From Rhodanobacter sp. 67-28 (GTDB lineage Bacteria > Pseudomonadota > Gammaproteobacteria > Xanthomonadales > Rhodanobacteraceae): a DNA stretch of 52,060 nt. Below, piece after piece: positions 24,069-33,645 of this stretch. The position numbers and the translations under genes were made by a program. The stretch's first letter is position 1. Every line of letters begins with the position of its first letter. The notes under the pieces were generated by a model, which was given only the letters and a program-made list of their open reading frames with translations, did no database searches and was not told the origin of the DNA. The stretch lies in the NCBI GenBank assembly GCA_001898415.1, contig MKTU01000040.1, forward strand, positions 1 to 52,060, written 5' to 3'.

Positions 24069-24356
24069 CTAGTTGATGATGACGGTGAAGCAGCCGAGCA
24101 CGATGGTGCCGCCGTGTGCGGTGCTGTCGCCCATGCGCGCCGCAGGCAGGCCTCCGATCAACACCTTGGGTGCGCCCATGACGATGGTGTCCGGCGGGCC
24201 CACGCAGGTGACCATGTCGCTCACCCGTGCGGCCGGCAAGCCGCCGATCAACACGGTGGGTGCGCCCGGCGCGACGATAGGGCCGCCGACGTGCGGCACC
24301 ACGCCGGTTACCATCGGGCACACGTGCATGTCGGTGAGGCGTGCGGCGGGAGGCAT
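24069..24356 (-). CDS. PAAR-domain T6SS spike tip protein
   Basis: 95 residues, a single PAAR domain and nothing else. The protein caps the VgrG trimer and sharpens the spike. Three related turns are visible: PPAARLTDMHVCP at the N-terminus, VLIGGLPAARVSDM and VLIGGLPAARMGDS, each with the PAAR signature. H11, C13, C47-region and H76-region residues can supply the metal site at the tip. There is no effector extension, so it is a structural PAAR. The ATG at 24356 is 82 bases after the tldD stop; it is the first T6SS gene in the direction of transcription. Confidence 0.94.
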   Translation of the reverse strand: MPPAARLTDMHVCPMVTGVVPHVGGPIVAPGAPTVLIGGLPAARVSDMVTCVGPPDTIVMGAPKVLIGGLPAARMGDSTAHGGTIVLGCFTVIIN

Positions 24357-24438
24357 GGCGAACTCCGTGGCTCGATGGCGTGACCCGGCGATGGTACGCC
24401 AGTTCGGCGCACGGAGTCAGCCGCGTCGCATGCCCGGA

Positions 24439-25878
24439 TTACGAGGCCGTGCCGCCGACCGTCATCGAGTCGATCTTCAGGGTCGGCTGGCCCACGCCCA
24501 CCGGCACGCTCTGCCCGTCCTTGCCGCACACGCCCACGCCCTCGTCCAGCGCCAGGTCGTTGCCGATCATCGAGACGCGGTTGAGCACGTCGGGGCCGGA
24601 GCCGATCAGGGTGGCGCCCTTCACCGGGCGGGTGATTTTCCCGTCCTCGATCAGGTAGGCCTCGGAGGCGGAGAAGGTGAACTTGCCGTTGGTGATGTCG
24701 ACCTGGCCGCCGCCGAAGTTCGGCGCGTACAGGCCCTTCTTCACCGAGCGGATGATTTCGGCCGGATCGTGCGATCCGGCCCGCATGTAGGTATTGGTCA
24801 TGCGCGGCATCGGCAGCGCGGTGAACGATTCGCGACGACCGTTGCCGGTCGGCGCCATGCCCATCAGGCGCGCGTTGAGCTTGTCCTGCATGTAGCCTTT
24901 CAGAATGCCATCCTCGATCAGGGTGGTGCATTCGGTCGGCGTGCCTTCGTCGTCGATGCTGAGCGAACCGCGGCGACCGGCGAGCGTGCCGTCGTCGACG
25001 ATGGTGACGCCCTTCGCCGCCACGCGCTGGCCGATGCGACCGGAGAACGCGGAGCTGCCCTTGCGGTTGAAGTCGCCTTCCAGGCCGTGGCCGATTGCCT
25101 CGTGCAGCAGCACGCCGGGCCAGCCGGGGCCGAGCACCACGGTCATCTGGCCGGCGGGCGCGTCGGTTGAATCGAGGTTCACCAGCGCCTGGCGCACGGC
25201 CTCGTCGGCGAAACGCAGCGCACGTCCGTTCTCGAGCAATTCGCGATAACCGTAACGGCCGCCACCGCCGGAATAGCCCTGCTCGCGGCGACCGCTGGCT
25301 TCGGCGATCACCTGCACGTTGATGCGCACCAGCGGGCGCACGTCGGCGGCCAGGGTGCCGTCGGAGGCAGCGATCAGGATGGTGTCCATGGTCGCGGCGA
25401 GGCTGACGATGACCTGCTTGATGCGCGGGTCGCGCGAGCGCGCGTAGGCGTCGACCTCGCGCAGCAGCGCGATCTTGTCGGGATTGGGCAGGCTCTCCAC
25501 CGGATCGATCGCCGGATACAGCGCGCGCGCGTCGTGCAGTGCCAGCGGCTTGCCGGCGCCGTTGCCGCCGTGCGCGATCGCGCGGGCTGCCCTGGACGCC
25601 TCCAGCAGTTGCGGCAGCACGATCTCGTCGGAATAGGCGAAGCCGGTCTTCTCGCCCGAGATCGCGCGCACGCCCACGCCCTGCTCGATCGAGTGGCTGC
25701 CGTCCTTGACGATGCCCTCCTCCAGCGTCCACGACTCGCTGCGCGAATGCTGGAAGTACAAGTCGGCGGCGTCGATCGACGGACCCATCAGCTGGCCGAA
25801 CACGCGGTCGAGGTCGCCGGTGGCGATGCCGCCGGGGGACAGCAGCTTGCTTTCGGCGAGATTGATCAGTGAATCCAT
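24439..25878 (-). CDS. tldD: Metalloprotease TldD
   Basis: 479-residue cytosolic protease that works with TldE/PmbA on unfolded or modified peptides. The family zinc motif HEAIGH is at residues 259-264, and [20 protein letters not shown] shows the full conserved block. [15 protein letters not shown] and [20 protein letters not shown] are further TldD landmarks. Length is normal (E. coli 481). It follows yhdP after 67 bases in the common gammaproteobacterial order rng-yhdP-tldD. The tldE partner is not in the window. Confidence 0.97.
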   Translation of the reverse strand: MDSLINLAESKLLSPGGIATGDLDRVFGQLMGPSIDAADLYFQHSRSESWTLEEGIVKDGSHSIEQGVGVRAISGEKTGFAYSDEIVLPQLLEASRAARAIAHGGNGAGKPLALHDARALYPAIDPVESLPNPDKIALLREVDAYARSRDPRIKQVIVSLAATMDTILIAASDGTLAADVRPLVRINVQVIAEASGRREQGYSGGGGRYGYRELLENGRALRFADEAVRQALVNLDSTDAPAGQMTVVLGPGWPGVLLHEAIGHGLEGDFNRKGSSAFSGRIGQRVAAKGVTIVDDGTLAGRRGSLSIDDEGTPTECTTLIEDGILKGYMQDKLNARLMGMAPTGNGRRESFTALPMPRMTNTYMRAGSHDPAEIIRSVKKGLYAPNFGGGQVDITNGKFTFSASEAYLIEDGKITRPVKGATLIGSGPDVLNRVSMIGNDLALDEGVGVCGKDGQSVPVGVGQPTLKIDSMTVGGTAS

Positions 25879-25945
25879 GGGTCAGCGTGCCTGTGGTCGA
25901 TCCGGAACTACCCCACATGGGGCTGGCGGGGGCGGCTTTAAAGCT

Positions 25946-28900
25946 TCACGGCCCCGACGAACCGGCGCTGGCCGGAGCAGGCACGGACCCGGTCGGCGCG
26001 ATGCCGCCGGACGAAGCCGGCGCGGGTTCGAGCAACAGGCTCGGCGGCACCACCACGTCGTGCTTCTCGACCAGGGTCATCTTCGGGTCGTCCCAGCTCC
26101 CGGTGATCCGGTAGCGCGCGCTGGCCGCCTTGTTCAGCCCCTTGCCGAGCAGGCCTTGCACCGCGAAACCGGCCGCCGCGCCGAGCGGGCCGCCGACCAC
26201 CGCGCCGACCACCGGCAGGCTGTTGCCGACGTGCGGCACCACCACCATCTGCTGGTCGTAATCGCGGGCGCGCAGACCGGTGCGACCGGTGACGCTGATG
26301 TTGGCCGCCGGCCCCTTGATGATCAGGTTGTCGGTAGTGGCGTTGCCGTCGGCCAGGCGGAAATCGCCGCTGATCGTGTCGAAGCCCAGCCCCTTGCCGA
26401 ACACGTCGCCGAAATCCAGCGTGAGCCGGCGCGGCAGGTCGGCCAGCGAGACCAGGCCGAGCAGGCGCCCCACGCCGGGCGAGCTTGCCTCGGGAATACG
26501 GCCATCGTTGACCTGCACCTTGAGCGTGCCGTCCATCGTGGCCAGCGACAGCGCGGTGGGGCTGCCGGGCCAGCTGGCATCGAGTTCGTCGCGGGTCCGG
26601 CCGCCATCGACCAGGCCGTCGTAGCCGAATGCCGAGAGCATCGCGCCGAGATCTTCGGCGGAGAAGCTGATCCGCATGTGGGTGCGGCTGTCGGTGGCGG
26701 TGCCGTCCCAATCACCGCTGGCGGTGACCTGCACGCGCTCGGACAGCGCGCGCAGCTGTTCGATGTGCATGCCCTTGGGCGTGGGCCACGTCTCCAGCCG
26801 CGCTTCGCCCAGTCTGGCATCACCCAGGCGCAGGTCGCGCACCCACAGATGCAGTGGCGGCAGCGCCGCGGGATTGATGCCGGTGTTCGCCGGGTCATCG
26901 ACGATTGCCGCCGGTGCCGGCCCGGGGGCGGCCGCGGTCGCCGCGACGGCAGGCGCACTCGCCGCCGTGGCCGACGCGGCGGGCTGCCGTGGCCAGTGCA
27001 GATGTTCCATGCGCGCAGTGACGCCACGCTTGTCCAGTTCGTCGGTGGGCACCTTGATGTTGCCGGCCATGGCGGGGCCATCCACGTCCACGCTGAGCAA
27101 GCCGGGCTGGGGCGCGGCACGCACGGTCAGCGCACCGAGGGGGCGCTCGAAACCGATCGCCTGGTCGGTGCTGACGTCGATGCTTTCCAGCGCCGGGCCG
27201 TCGCCGCCCGCACCCGCCACCGCACGCTGGACCCAGCCGGCGACATCCAGCCGGGCCGCATGGCCGCGGATGCGCAAGCCTTGCGTGGGAAGCGCCGGCG
27301 GCATCTGCCTGCCGAATGCCAAGGTGCCGGCCAGCGGTCGTCCGGCGGCGTCATCGGCCAGCCGCAGGTGGCCGCGCAGCACCTGGCCCAGCTCCAGTTG
27401 CACGTCGCTTCCGGCGGTCGGCAGGCTCATCTGCAGATGCAGCGGAAGGTTGCCCGCGGCGGGCTTGTCCAGCGGCGCGGGTAGCGCCAGCGCGATGCCG
27501 CTGAGCGGCGAATCGATGCTGAGCGTCTGCGCGAGTTCCTCGCTGCCCGGCGGATGGGCGAGCGTGAAGCCGATGCTGAACGGGCCACGCCCGTGCGCCA
27601 GATCCGCCAGCCATGCCAGCGAGGGATAACCCTGCACCAGCTCGGCGACCTGGTAATTGCCCTGGAGGGTCGCCGAGAACACCGTGTCCGGCGCGGCGTT
27701 GGCGCCGGCAATCGCCAGCTGCAACTGCGCGGGTTGGCCATGGAACACGGTATCCAGCGGCCCGCCCTGCAGGCCGTGCAGGTCGAAGCGCAGCGGACCG
27801 GCAATGCCGGCCAATGCCAGTTGCCAGTCCGGTGCCGCGAGGTCGGCATCGTGCAACTGCGCGGTGCCGTCGAGCTGCGCATCGGCAATGTGCGTCAACG
27901 GCAGGCTGAGATGGAACTCGAACGTGCCGCGGCCACCAAGCGTGAGCTCGGCCAGCGTATCGGACGCGCGGCGGGCTACCGGGCTCCTGCGGGAGAAGTT
28001 CAGCAGGCTCGCACCGCTGCCGCCACCGCGCACGTTGAGGTCAAGCAGGGGCTGGCCGAAGTCCGGGATCAGCGCCACCGCGCTGTCCACTTTCACGCCC
28101 AGCGAATGGCCGGCGCCGGCTTGCACCAGCATGCCGCCGTTGACGAAGCTGGCCACCGCATCGACGCCTTCGGCCTGCGGCCACTCGTCGCCGTAGTCGA
28201 GGGTCAGGCCGTGGATCTCGGCCCGCGCTTCGAAGCGACCCTCGTTGTGGTGGAAGGGCCAGTCCGCCAGATCGCCGCGCACCAGCACCTGCGCCTGCTC
28301 GACGGTGCCGGCCACCAGCGCGCGGTCCAGCCATGCCACGGTCGCCGGCGGCATCACGTTGACCGGCCAGAACAGTTTCGCCGCGGGAACCTCGGCGTGG
28401 TCGATCGACGCGTACAGACCCAGCCACGGCGCGCCGCCGCCGGCAGGCAGCACCGCCTCGCCGCGCGCGCTGCCGGCATAGCCGGCGCCGACGAATTCCA
28501 GACTGTCGGCACCGATGTGCCAGTCGCCATCCTGCGGCCAGAACGCCAGCGTGCCGGACAGATTCGACAACGCGAACGGGTGGCGGAACACCTGCGCAAA
28601 CGTCACCGTGGTGGCTTGCGCCGGCAGCTCCAGCGAGAAGGCTTCGGCGTCCCCACGCAGCGTGCCGCGCAGGTTGCTCAAGCCTGGCGACTTGTCCACC
28701 GGATCGATGCCGAGCCGATCGAACGCCACTGCCAGGCGCTGCAATCCGCCGGCCCGCGTCCAGTGCAGCGCGAGCCGCTCGAGTTCGCCACGCGGATGCC
28801 CGCGACCGAGCCAGCGCGCGAGGCCCGGGGGCAGATCCGGCTTCAACGCCAGCCATGGCAGCAGCGGTGCCAACTGCAGCTTGTGCGCGGCGGCCTCAAC

Positions 28901-29890
28901 GCGCAATTGCGGCGTGCCCGGCTGATCCAGTTCCACCACCGCGGCACTGCCGTCGTCGCCGGCCCAGCGCAGCGCGTAACCGGCACCCTCGGCATGGATG
29001 CCGGCCAAGCCATGCAGCGTCGCCACCTCGGCCACGCCGCCGGCGGGCCCGCGCACCGACAGCGTGTCAAGGTCGACACGCACCACGCTGTCGCCCAGTT
29101 GACCCTGGCGCCAGTCGAGCCATGCGCTGAGGCGGCCGGTGCCGTGTTCGATCCCGTAACCTTTCAGGTCGAGGCCGTCGAGCAAGGGTTTCAGATGGGC
29201 CGCATCGGCGCTGACCCACAGCTTGCCGGAGCGTTCGTCCTGGCGCAGGTCGCCTACCGCGCGCACGCTGGCCTCGGCCACGCCCTCGCGCCGCAGGCTG
29301 CCGCCGAAGCGGATGCGGTCACCCTGCAAGCTGATCCGCAACTGCCGCGACAGCAAGGCGTAGTGCTCGCCCAGCGTGGCATCGGTCACTACCACGCGCA
29401 GGTCATCCAGCCACAAATCCAGCGACAGGTGGCGCAGGGAGAGCGCCGGCTGGTCCGCACCGGCGGCGGTGCCAAGCCCGCTGACGCGCCAGCCGCTGGC
29501 GTCGTGCAGCAGATCCAGTTGCAAGCCGCGCAGGTACACGTTGAACAGATGCCGTGACGGCAGCAGCCAACCACCCAGGTCCAGTTTCAGGCGAGACTCC
29601 GGCAACTGCAGTGCCGCGCCATTCGTCCCGGCGGCCAGGCCGATGCGCACGTCATGCAGCACGAATTCCGGACCGCCCGCCGTCCATCGCCCCGCCATCG
29701 AGGCGATACCCACCGGCCGCTGCAGGCGCTGGCTCAGTTGCGCGGCCACCCATTCGGGATGGCGCGCCAGCAGCGGCAACAGCAACTGCGCCAGCGCCGT
29801 CAGCACGGCGAACAGGATCACCAGCACGCCCGCGACCCAACCCAGGCCGCGCGCGCCACCGTGCAATCGACGACGCCACACCTTGTTCAT
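25946..29890 (-). CDS. yhdP: YhdP family AsmA-like envelope protein
   Basis: 1314-residue bridge-like protein of the envelope (TIGR02099/DUF3971 type); E. coli YhdP moves phospholipids toward the outer membrane. One N-terminal TM helix (VAGVLVILFAVLTALAQLLL, residues ~19-38) is followed by a very long beta-rich periplasmic region. The C-terminal AsmA-like part has RLLGLVSLADLPRRLTLDFG, KGLGFDTISGDFRL and GLRARDYDQQMVVVPHVGNS. The tail beyond is Pro/Ala/Ser-rich. Starts 20 bases after the rng stop, so probably transcribed with it. Confidence 0.94.
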   Translation of the reverse strand: MNKVWRRRLHGGARGLGWVAGVLVILFAVLTALAQLLLPLLARHPEWVAAQLSQRLQRPVGIASMAGRWTAGGPEFVLHDVRIGLAAGTNGAALQLPESRLKLDLGGWLLPSRHLFNVYLRGLQLDLLHDASGWRVSGLGTAAGADQPALSLRHLSLDLWLDDLRVVVTDATLGEHYALLSRQLRISLQGDRIRFGGSLRREGVAEASVRAVGDLRQDERSGKLWVSADAAHLKPLLDGLDLKGYGIEHGTGRLSAWLDWRQGQLGDSVVRVDLDTLSVRGPAGGVAEVATLHGLAGIHAEGAGYALRWAGDDGSAAVVELDQPGTPQLRVEAAAHKLQLAPLLPWLALKPDLPPGLARWLGRGHPRGELERLALHWTRAGGLQRLAVAFDRLGIDPVDKSPGLSNLRGTLRGDAEAFSLELPAQATTVTFAQVFRHPFALSNLSGTLAFWPQDGDWHIGADSLEFVGAGYAGSARGEAVLPAGGGAPWLGLYASIDHAEVPAAKLFWPVNVMPPATVAWLDRALVAGTVEQAQVLVRGDLADWPFHHNEGRFEARAEIHGLTLDYGDEWPQAEGVDAVASFVNGGMLVQAGAGHSLGVKVDSAVALIPDFGQPLLDLNVRGGGSGASLLNFSRRSPVARRASDTLAELTLGGRGTFEFHLSLPLTHIADAQLDGTAQLHDADLAAPDWQLALAGIAGPLRFDLHGLQGGPLDTVFHGQPAQLQLAIAGANAAPDTVFSATLQGNYQVAELVQGYPSLAWLADLAHGRGPFSIGFTLAHPPGSEELAQTLSIDSPLSGIALALPAPLDKPAAGNLPLHLQMSLPTAGSDVQLELGQVLRGHLRLADDAAGRPLAGTLAFGRQMPPALPTQGLRIRGHAARLDVAGWVQRAVAGAGGDGPALESIDVSTDQAIGFERPLGALTVRAAPQPGLLSVDVDGPAMAGNIKVPTDELDKRGVTARMEHLHWPRQPAASATAASAPAVAATAAAPGPAPAAIVDDPANTGINPAALPPLHLWVRDLRLGDARLGEARLETWPTPKGMHIEQLRALSERVQVTASGDWDGTATDSRTHMRISFSAEDLGAMLSAFGYDGLVDGGRTRDELDASWPGSPTALSLATMDGTLKVQVNDGRIPEASSPGVGRLLGLVSLADLPRRLTLDFGDVFGKGLGFDTISGDFRLADGNATTDNLIIKGPAANISVTGRTGLRARDYDQQMVVVPHVGNSLPVVGAVVGGPLGAAAGFAVQGLLGKGLNKAASARYRITGSWDDPKMTLVEKHDVVVPPSLLLEPAPASSGGIAPTGSVPAPASAGSSGP

Positions 29891-29911
29891 GCGCCGTGGG
29901 CCGGCGTCGAC

Positions 29912-31411
29912 TTACAGCAAGACCACATCGAACTGTTCCTGCGAGTAATGCTCTTCCGCCTGGAAGCGTATGCTTTTGGAGATGAACTCCTCCAGCTCGG
30001 CGACCGCCGCGGACTCCTCCTCCAGGATGCGGTTCACCACGGAGGGGCTGGCCATCACCAGCAGTTTCTCCGCGTTGAACTGGCGCACGGCACGGGTGAT
30101 CTCGCGGAAGATCTCGTAGGTCACCGTCTCGGCGGTCTTCAGCACGCCGCGGCCGTTGCAGGCCGGGCAAGGCTCGCACAGCTGGCGGGCCAGGCTCTCG
30201 GTGGTGCGCTTGCGGGTCATCTCGACCAGGCCCAGCGCCGACATCGGGTACACCGTGGTCTTGGCATGGTCGCGCGCCAGCCCCTTGCCGAGCATGCGCA
30301 GCACCTGGCGCTTGTGCTCCTCATCGGTCATGTCGATGAAGTCGATGATGATGATGCCGCCCAGGTTGCGCAGGCGCAGCTGGCGCGCCGCCGCCTGCGC
30401 GGCTTCCAGATTGGTGCGGTAGACGGTTTCCTCGAGGTTGCGCGTGCCGAGATAGGCGCCGGTGTTGACGTCGATGGTGGTCATCGCCTCGGTCTGGTCG
30501 ACGATCAGGTAGCCGCCGGATTTCAGCGGCACGTCCTTCTTCAGCGCTCGCTGCATTTCGTCCTCGACGCCGTACAGGTCGAAGATCGGTCGCTCGCCAT
30601 CGTAGTGCTCGACGCGATCGTCCAGCTGCGGCATGAACTTGTGCACGAACCGGGCCACCCGCTCGAAGGTCTCGCGCGAATCGACGCGCACCTTCTCGAT
30701 GTCCTCGTTGAGCATGTCGCGCAGGCTGCGCAGCGGCAGCGACAACTCCTCGTAGACCCGCTCGCCCACGCGCGCCTTGGCGATGTTCTCCTGCACCACG
30801 CGCCACACCTTGCCCAGGTAGGTCACGTCGAATGCCAGCGACTCCGCGCCCTGGCCCTCGGCATTGGTGCGCACGATGTAGCCGAGGCGGTTGCCATCGG
30901 TTGCATCGGCACCGATCAGCGTGCCGAGTACCTCGCGCAGGCGCTGGCGCTCGACTTCATCCTCGATGCGGGCCGAGATGCCCAGCGTGCGCGAATGCGG
31001 CAGCAGCACCAGGTAGCGCGAGGGAATCGACAGGTGCGCCGACAGCCGCGCGCCCTTGGTGCTGATCGGGTCCTTCACCACCTGCACCACGATCTCCTGG
31101 CCCTCGTGCACCAGTTCGCTGATCGAGGGCAGGTGGCCGTTGCCGTTGCTGCCGGCATCGTCATCCTCGACCGCCGACAGCGCCGGGCGCACGATGTCCG
31201 AGGCATGCAGGAACGCGGCGCGCTCCAGCCCGATCTCGACAAACGCCGCCTGCATGCCCGGCATCACGCGCTGCACGCGGCCCTTGTAGATGTTGCCGAC
31301 GTAGCCGCGCCGCGAGGCCCGTTCGACGTGCACCTCCTGCAACATGCCGTTCTCGACCACGCCGACCCGGGTTTCACGCGGTGTCACGTTGATCAGGATT
31401 TCTTCACTCAC
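29912..31411 (-). CDS. rng: Ribonuclease G
   Basis: 499-residue endoribonuclease of the RNase E/G family; it trims the 5' end of 16S rRNA and decays some mRNAs. An S1 domain covers about residues 37-120 (YVGNIYKGRVQRVMPGMQAA). The catalytic region has TTIDVNTGAYLGTRNLEET with the metal-binding Asp, NLGGIIIIDFIDM, and the zinc-link CEPCPACNGRG. Length fits RNase G (E. coli 489); the long RNase E C-terminal scaffold is absent. Start is GTG at 31411 with GGGGG just upstream; a promoter lies 27-56 bases upstream. Confidence 0.97.
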   Translation of the reverse strand: MSEEILINVTPRETRVGVVENGMLQEVHVERASRRGYVGNIYKGRVQRVMPGMQAAFVEIGLERAAFLHASDIVRPALSAVEDDDAGSNGNGHLPSISELVHEGQEIVVQVVKDPISTKGARLSAHLSIPSRYLVLLPHSRTLGISARIEDEVERQRLREVLGTLIGADATDGNRLGYIVRTNAEGQGAESLAFDVTYLGKVWRVVQENIAKARVGERVYEELSLPLRSLRDMLNEDIEKVRVDSRETFERVARFVHKFMPQLDDRVEHYDGERPIFDLYGVEDEMQRALKKDVPLKSGGYLIVDQTEAMTTIDVNTGAYLGTRNLEETVYRTNLEAAQAAARQLRLRNLGGIIIIDFIDMTDEEHKRQVLRMLGKGLARDHAKTTVYPMSALGLVEMTRKRTTESLARQLCEPCPACNGRGVLKTAETVTYEIFREITRAVRQFNAEKLLVMASPSVVNRILEEESAAVAELEEFISKSIRFQAEEHYSQEQFDVVLL

Positions 31412-31437
31412 CGCACACCCCCAGGATACAAGCCATC

Positions 31438-31467
31438 TTTATAGCCGTTGGCCATGCAGGCTGTCGA
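31438..31467 (-). promoter_or_regulatory. Sigma70 promoter for rng-yhdP-tldD
   Basis: TCGACA (31462-31467, 5/6), 18-base spacer, TATAAA (31438-31443, 5/6). Predicted start of the transcript is near 31431, about 20 bases before the GTG of rng. Confidence 0.55.
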
Positions 31468-31524
31468 TGAACGGCGCGCGGAAATCGACCCGGCCGCACC
31501 GATACTGCAAAATGGGTCCGTTTT

Positions 31525-31547
31525 CGTCTCGCTTCCGGCGCGAGACG
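31525..31547. repeat. Perfect 8-bp inverted repeat upstream of the DPH6-like gene
   Basis: CGTCTCGC and GCGAGACG separated by TTCCGGC, ending 27 bases before the plus-strand start at 31575, in the divergent spacer with rng. It could be an operator or a leader hairpin; nothing else supports a choice. Confidence 0.45.
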
Positions 31548-31574
31548 TTCCCGCCCCTCTGGAGCCAGTCGCGC

Positions 31575-32267
31575 ATGACCACCCCGATTCTGCTGGCCTG
31601 GAGCGGCGGCAAGGATTGCCTGCTGGCGCTGCAGCGGCTGCAGGCCGATCCGGCCTGGCAGGTGGTCGGCCTGCTGACCACGCTCAACCGCAACTATCAG
31701 CGCGTGGCGATGCACGGCGTCCATCGCGAAGTGCTGCTGGCGCAGACCGCCGCGCTCGGCCTGCCGCTGGTCGAAGTCCTGCTGGACTGGCCCGGCAGCA
31801 ACGAAGTCTACGAGGAAGCCCACGCCCGCGCGCTGGTCGAGGCCCGCATGCGCTGGCCCGGCATCCGCCACTGCGCGTTCGGCGACCTGTTCCTGGAGGA
31901 CGTGCGCGACTACCGCGTGCGCCAGCTCGGCCGCGAGAACTGGCGCGCGGTGTTCCCGCTGTGGGGCGAGGACACGGCGGCGTTGTCGCGTCGCTTCGTG
32001 GGCGAGGGCCACCGCGCCGTGCTGTGCTGCGTGGACACCGGGCAACTGGACGCCGGCTTCTGCGGCCGCGACTACGATGCGGGCCTGCTCGACGCCCTGC
32101 CGGCCGGCGTGGATCCCTGCGGCGAACGCGGCGAGTTCCACACGCTGAGCTACGCCGGACCGCTGTTCCGCCACCCGCTGCGGCTGCGCCGGGGCGAGTC
32201 GGTGCTGCGCGACGGGCGCTTCCAGTACACCGATTTCCTGCTCGACGAGCATGCCGGCCGGGCCTGA
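31575..32267 (+). CDS. DPH6/DUF71-like ATP pyrophosphatase (PP-loop) domain protein
   Basis: 230 residues. The PP-loop SGGKD at 10-14 (LLAWSGGKDCLLAL) marks an N-type ATP pyrophosphatase that adenylates a carboxyl group before amide formation. GDLFLEDVRDYR in the middle and PCGERGEFHTLSYAGPLF near the C-terminus are typical of the diphthine-ammonia ligase-like family. Bacteria lack diphthamide, so the substrate here is unknown. The ATG at 31575 has GGAG 14 bases upstream. It overlaps the glycosylase gene by 17 bases. Confidence 0.88.
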   Translation: MTTPILLAWSGGKDCLLALQRLQADPAWQVVGLLTTLNRNYQRVAMHGVHREVLLAQTAALGLPLVEVLLDWPGSNEVYEEAHARALVEARMRWPGIRHCAFGDLFLEDVRDYRVRQLGRENWRAVFPLWGEDTAALSRRFVGEGHRAVLCCVDTGQLDAGFCGRDYDAGLLDALPAGVDPCGERGEFHTLSYAGPLFRHPLRLRRGESVLRDGRFQYTDFLLDEHAGRA

Positions 32268-32766
32268 CACCATCCTGCCCGACCTGCTGGCACCCGGATT
32301 GCGCCTGGTGTTCTGCGGTACCGCCGCCAGTGCGCGCTCGGCTGCCGAAGGAGCCTACTACGCGCATCCCGGCAACCTGTTCTGGCGCGCATTGTTCGAC
32401 GCCGGGCTCACCCCGCGCCTGTTTGCGCCGACCGAGTTCAGGCACCTGCTGCCGCTCGGCATCGGCCTCACCGACCTGGCCAAACACCACAGCGGCAACG
32501 ACGCCGCACTGCCCCGCGATGCCTTCGACGCCGCCGCGCTGCGCCGCAAGATCCGGCGCTGCCGACCGCGCCTGCTCGCCTTCACCAGCAAGAACGCCGC
32601 CCGCGCGGTGCTGGGTGGCGCGCTCGACTACGGCATGCAGGAGGAAACCTTCGGCGCCACGCGCTTGTTCGTGCTGCCTTCGCCCTCCGGCCAGGCTCGC
32701 GGACACTGGAACCTGCAGCCGTGGCTGGCACTGGGTGCGTTGTACCGGGGCGATGGCGCGCGCTGA
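32251..32766 (+). CDS. mug: Mismatch-specific uracil/thymine DNA glycosylase (Mug type)
   Basis: 171-residue base-excision repair enzyme acting on G:U and related mismatches. Residues 23-45 (GTAASARSAAEGAYYAHPGN then LFW) align with motif 1 of the Mug/TDG family, GIGLTDLAKHHSGND is at 70-84, and LPSPSGQAR near 147 is the second motif. The family's catalytic Asn in motif 1 (GINPG in E. coli) is replaced by GTAAS. Deinococcus Mug has a similar variant and uses an Asp; D74 or D84 here are candidates. It overlaps the preceding gene by 17 bases, so the two are probably coupled. Confidence 0.88.
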   Translation: MPAGPDTILPDLLAPGLRLVFCGTAASARSAAEGAYYAHPGNLFWRALFDAGLTPRLFAPTEFRHLLPLGIGLTDLAKHHSGNDAALPRDAFDAAALRRKIRRCRPRLLAFTSKNAARAVLGGALDYGMQEETFGATRLFVLPSPSGQARGHWNLQPWLALGALYRGDGAR

Positions 32767-32779
32767 CGCGTCCGCAGCT

Positions 32780-33550
32780 TCAGTTGACCGTCGTGGCCGG
32801 CGGTGCCGCTTCGATCGCCGCATCCAGCACCCCGCAATGCAGCGGCGGTTTCACCGAACCGGCCGGCAGCGGATGGGTATCGGTCGGCAGTTCACGGTTG
32901 GCCAGCGCGGCGGCGACCGCGCTGATGTCCGACTCGCTCAACCGGCTGGCGACCTCGGCCATGCAGTCCGGCGCCACCGTGGCGCGGGTGTGCGTGCGCC
33001 ATGAACCCAGTTGCGCGCTGACATAGTCGTAAGGCAGACCGACCAGCCCGGGAGTCGACGGTTCCACGCCGGTCAACTGGCTGCCGTGGCAGCTGCTGCA
33101 GGCGGGAATGCGTCGCGACGGATCGCCCTTGTCCAGCAATTGTGCACCACGCTGCAACACCGCGGCGGGCATGGCAGGCGTCGGCGAGCGTGCGAACGGT
33201 ACGCGCTGGGCGGCGAAGTACTCGGCGATTTCCTGCATGTACGTCGGCGTCAGCTCGCGCACGGTGTATTCCATCGGAGCGTACTTGCGCAGACCGTCCT
33301 GGAAATCCTGCAGCTGCCGCGCCAGGTAGGCCGCCGGCTTGCCGGCCAGGCGCGGGAAATATCCGCTGGCCGCACGCCCCTCGCCCTGCTTCCCATGGCA
33401 GGTGGTGCAGGCGGCGATGCGCTGCTGCAAGGTATCGGGAATCGGGAGTCGGTCGGCGGCGCAACTGGCGGCGCCGTACCCGAGGGCGGCCGCAAACAGC
33501 ATGGCGACACCGAACGGCTTGGCGTGACGCAGGCTGAGGTTCGTGATCAT
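32780..33550 (-). CDS. Periplasmic dihaem cytochrome c (c4-like)
   Basis: 256 residues with an N-terminal signal peptide (AMLFAAALGYGAASCAAD). There are two haem-binding motifs, CTTCH at 48-52 and CSSCH at 151-155, each opening a cytochrome c domain with a distal Met candidate (M93/M105 and M198-region). This is the class I dihaem layout of cytochrome c4, a periplasmic electron carrier to terminal oxidases. It converges with mug, with 13 bases between the stops, and diverges from the amidase gene across 95 bases. The open frame extends upstream to 33619, but the signal peptide begins at 33550. Confidence 0.92.
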   Translation of the reverse strand: MITNLSLRHAKPFGVAMLFAAALGYGAASCAADRLPIPDTLQQRIAACTTCHGKQGEGRAASGYFPRLAGKPAAYLARQLQDFQDGLRKYAPMEYTVRELTPTYMQEIAEYFAAQRVPFARSPTPAMPAAVLQRGAQLLDKGDPSRRIPACSSCHGSQLTGVEPSTPGLVGLPYDYVSAQLGSWRTHTRATVAPDCMAEVASRLSESDISAVAAALANRELPTDTHPLPAGSVKPPLHCGVLDAAIEAAPPATTVN

Positions 33551-33645
33551 CCGACGATTGTACGCTGACGGCCGCAGCGCCCAAACCGCAACGGCGCTAA
33601 GCTGGCCGGGCGACCACACGCCGTGTCCCGAAATCGGGGGTTACC
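33551..33645. other. Divergent spacer between cytochrome c and amidase genes
   Basis: 95 bases that must hold both promoters. No hexamer pair stands out. A CCCGAAATCGGGGG palindrome at 33628-33641 covers the amidase ribosome site and could form a hairpin there. Confidence 0.35.

Noticed and set aside
24308..25918. 536-codon minus-strand frame overlapping tldD and paar
   Set aside because: Out of frame with tldD, Arg-rich translation; tldD has its HEAIGH motif and full length.
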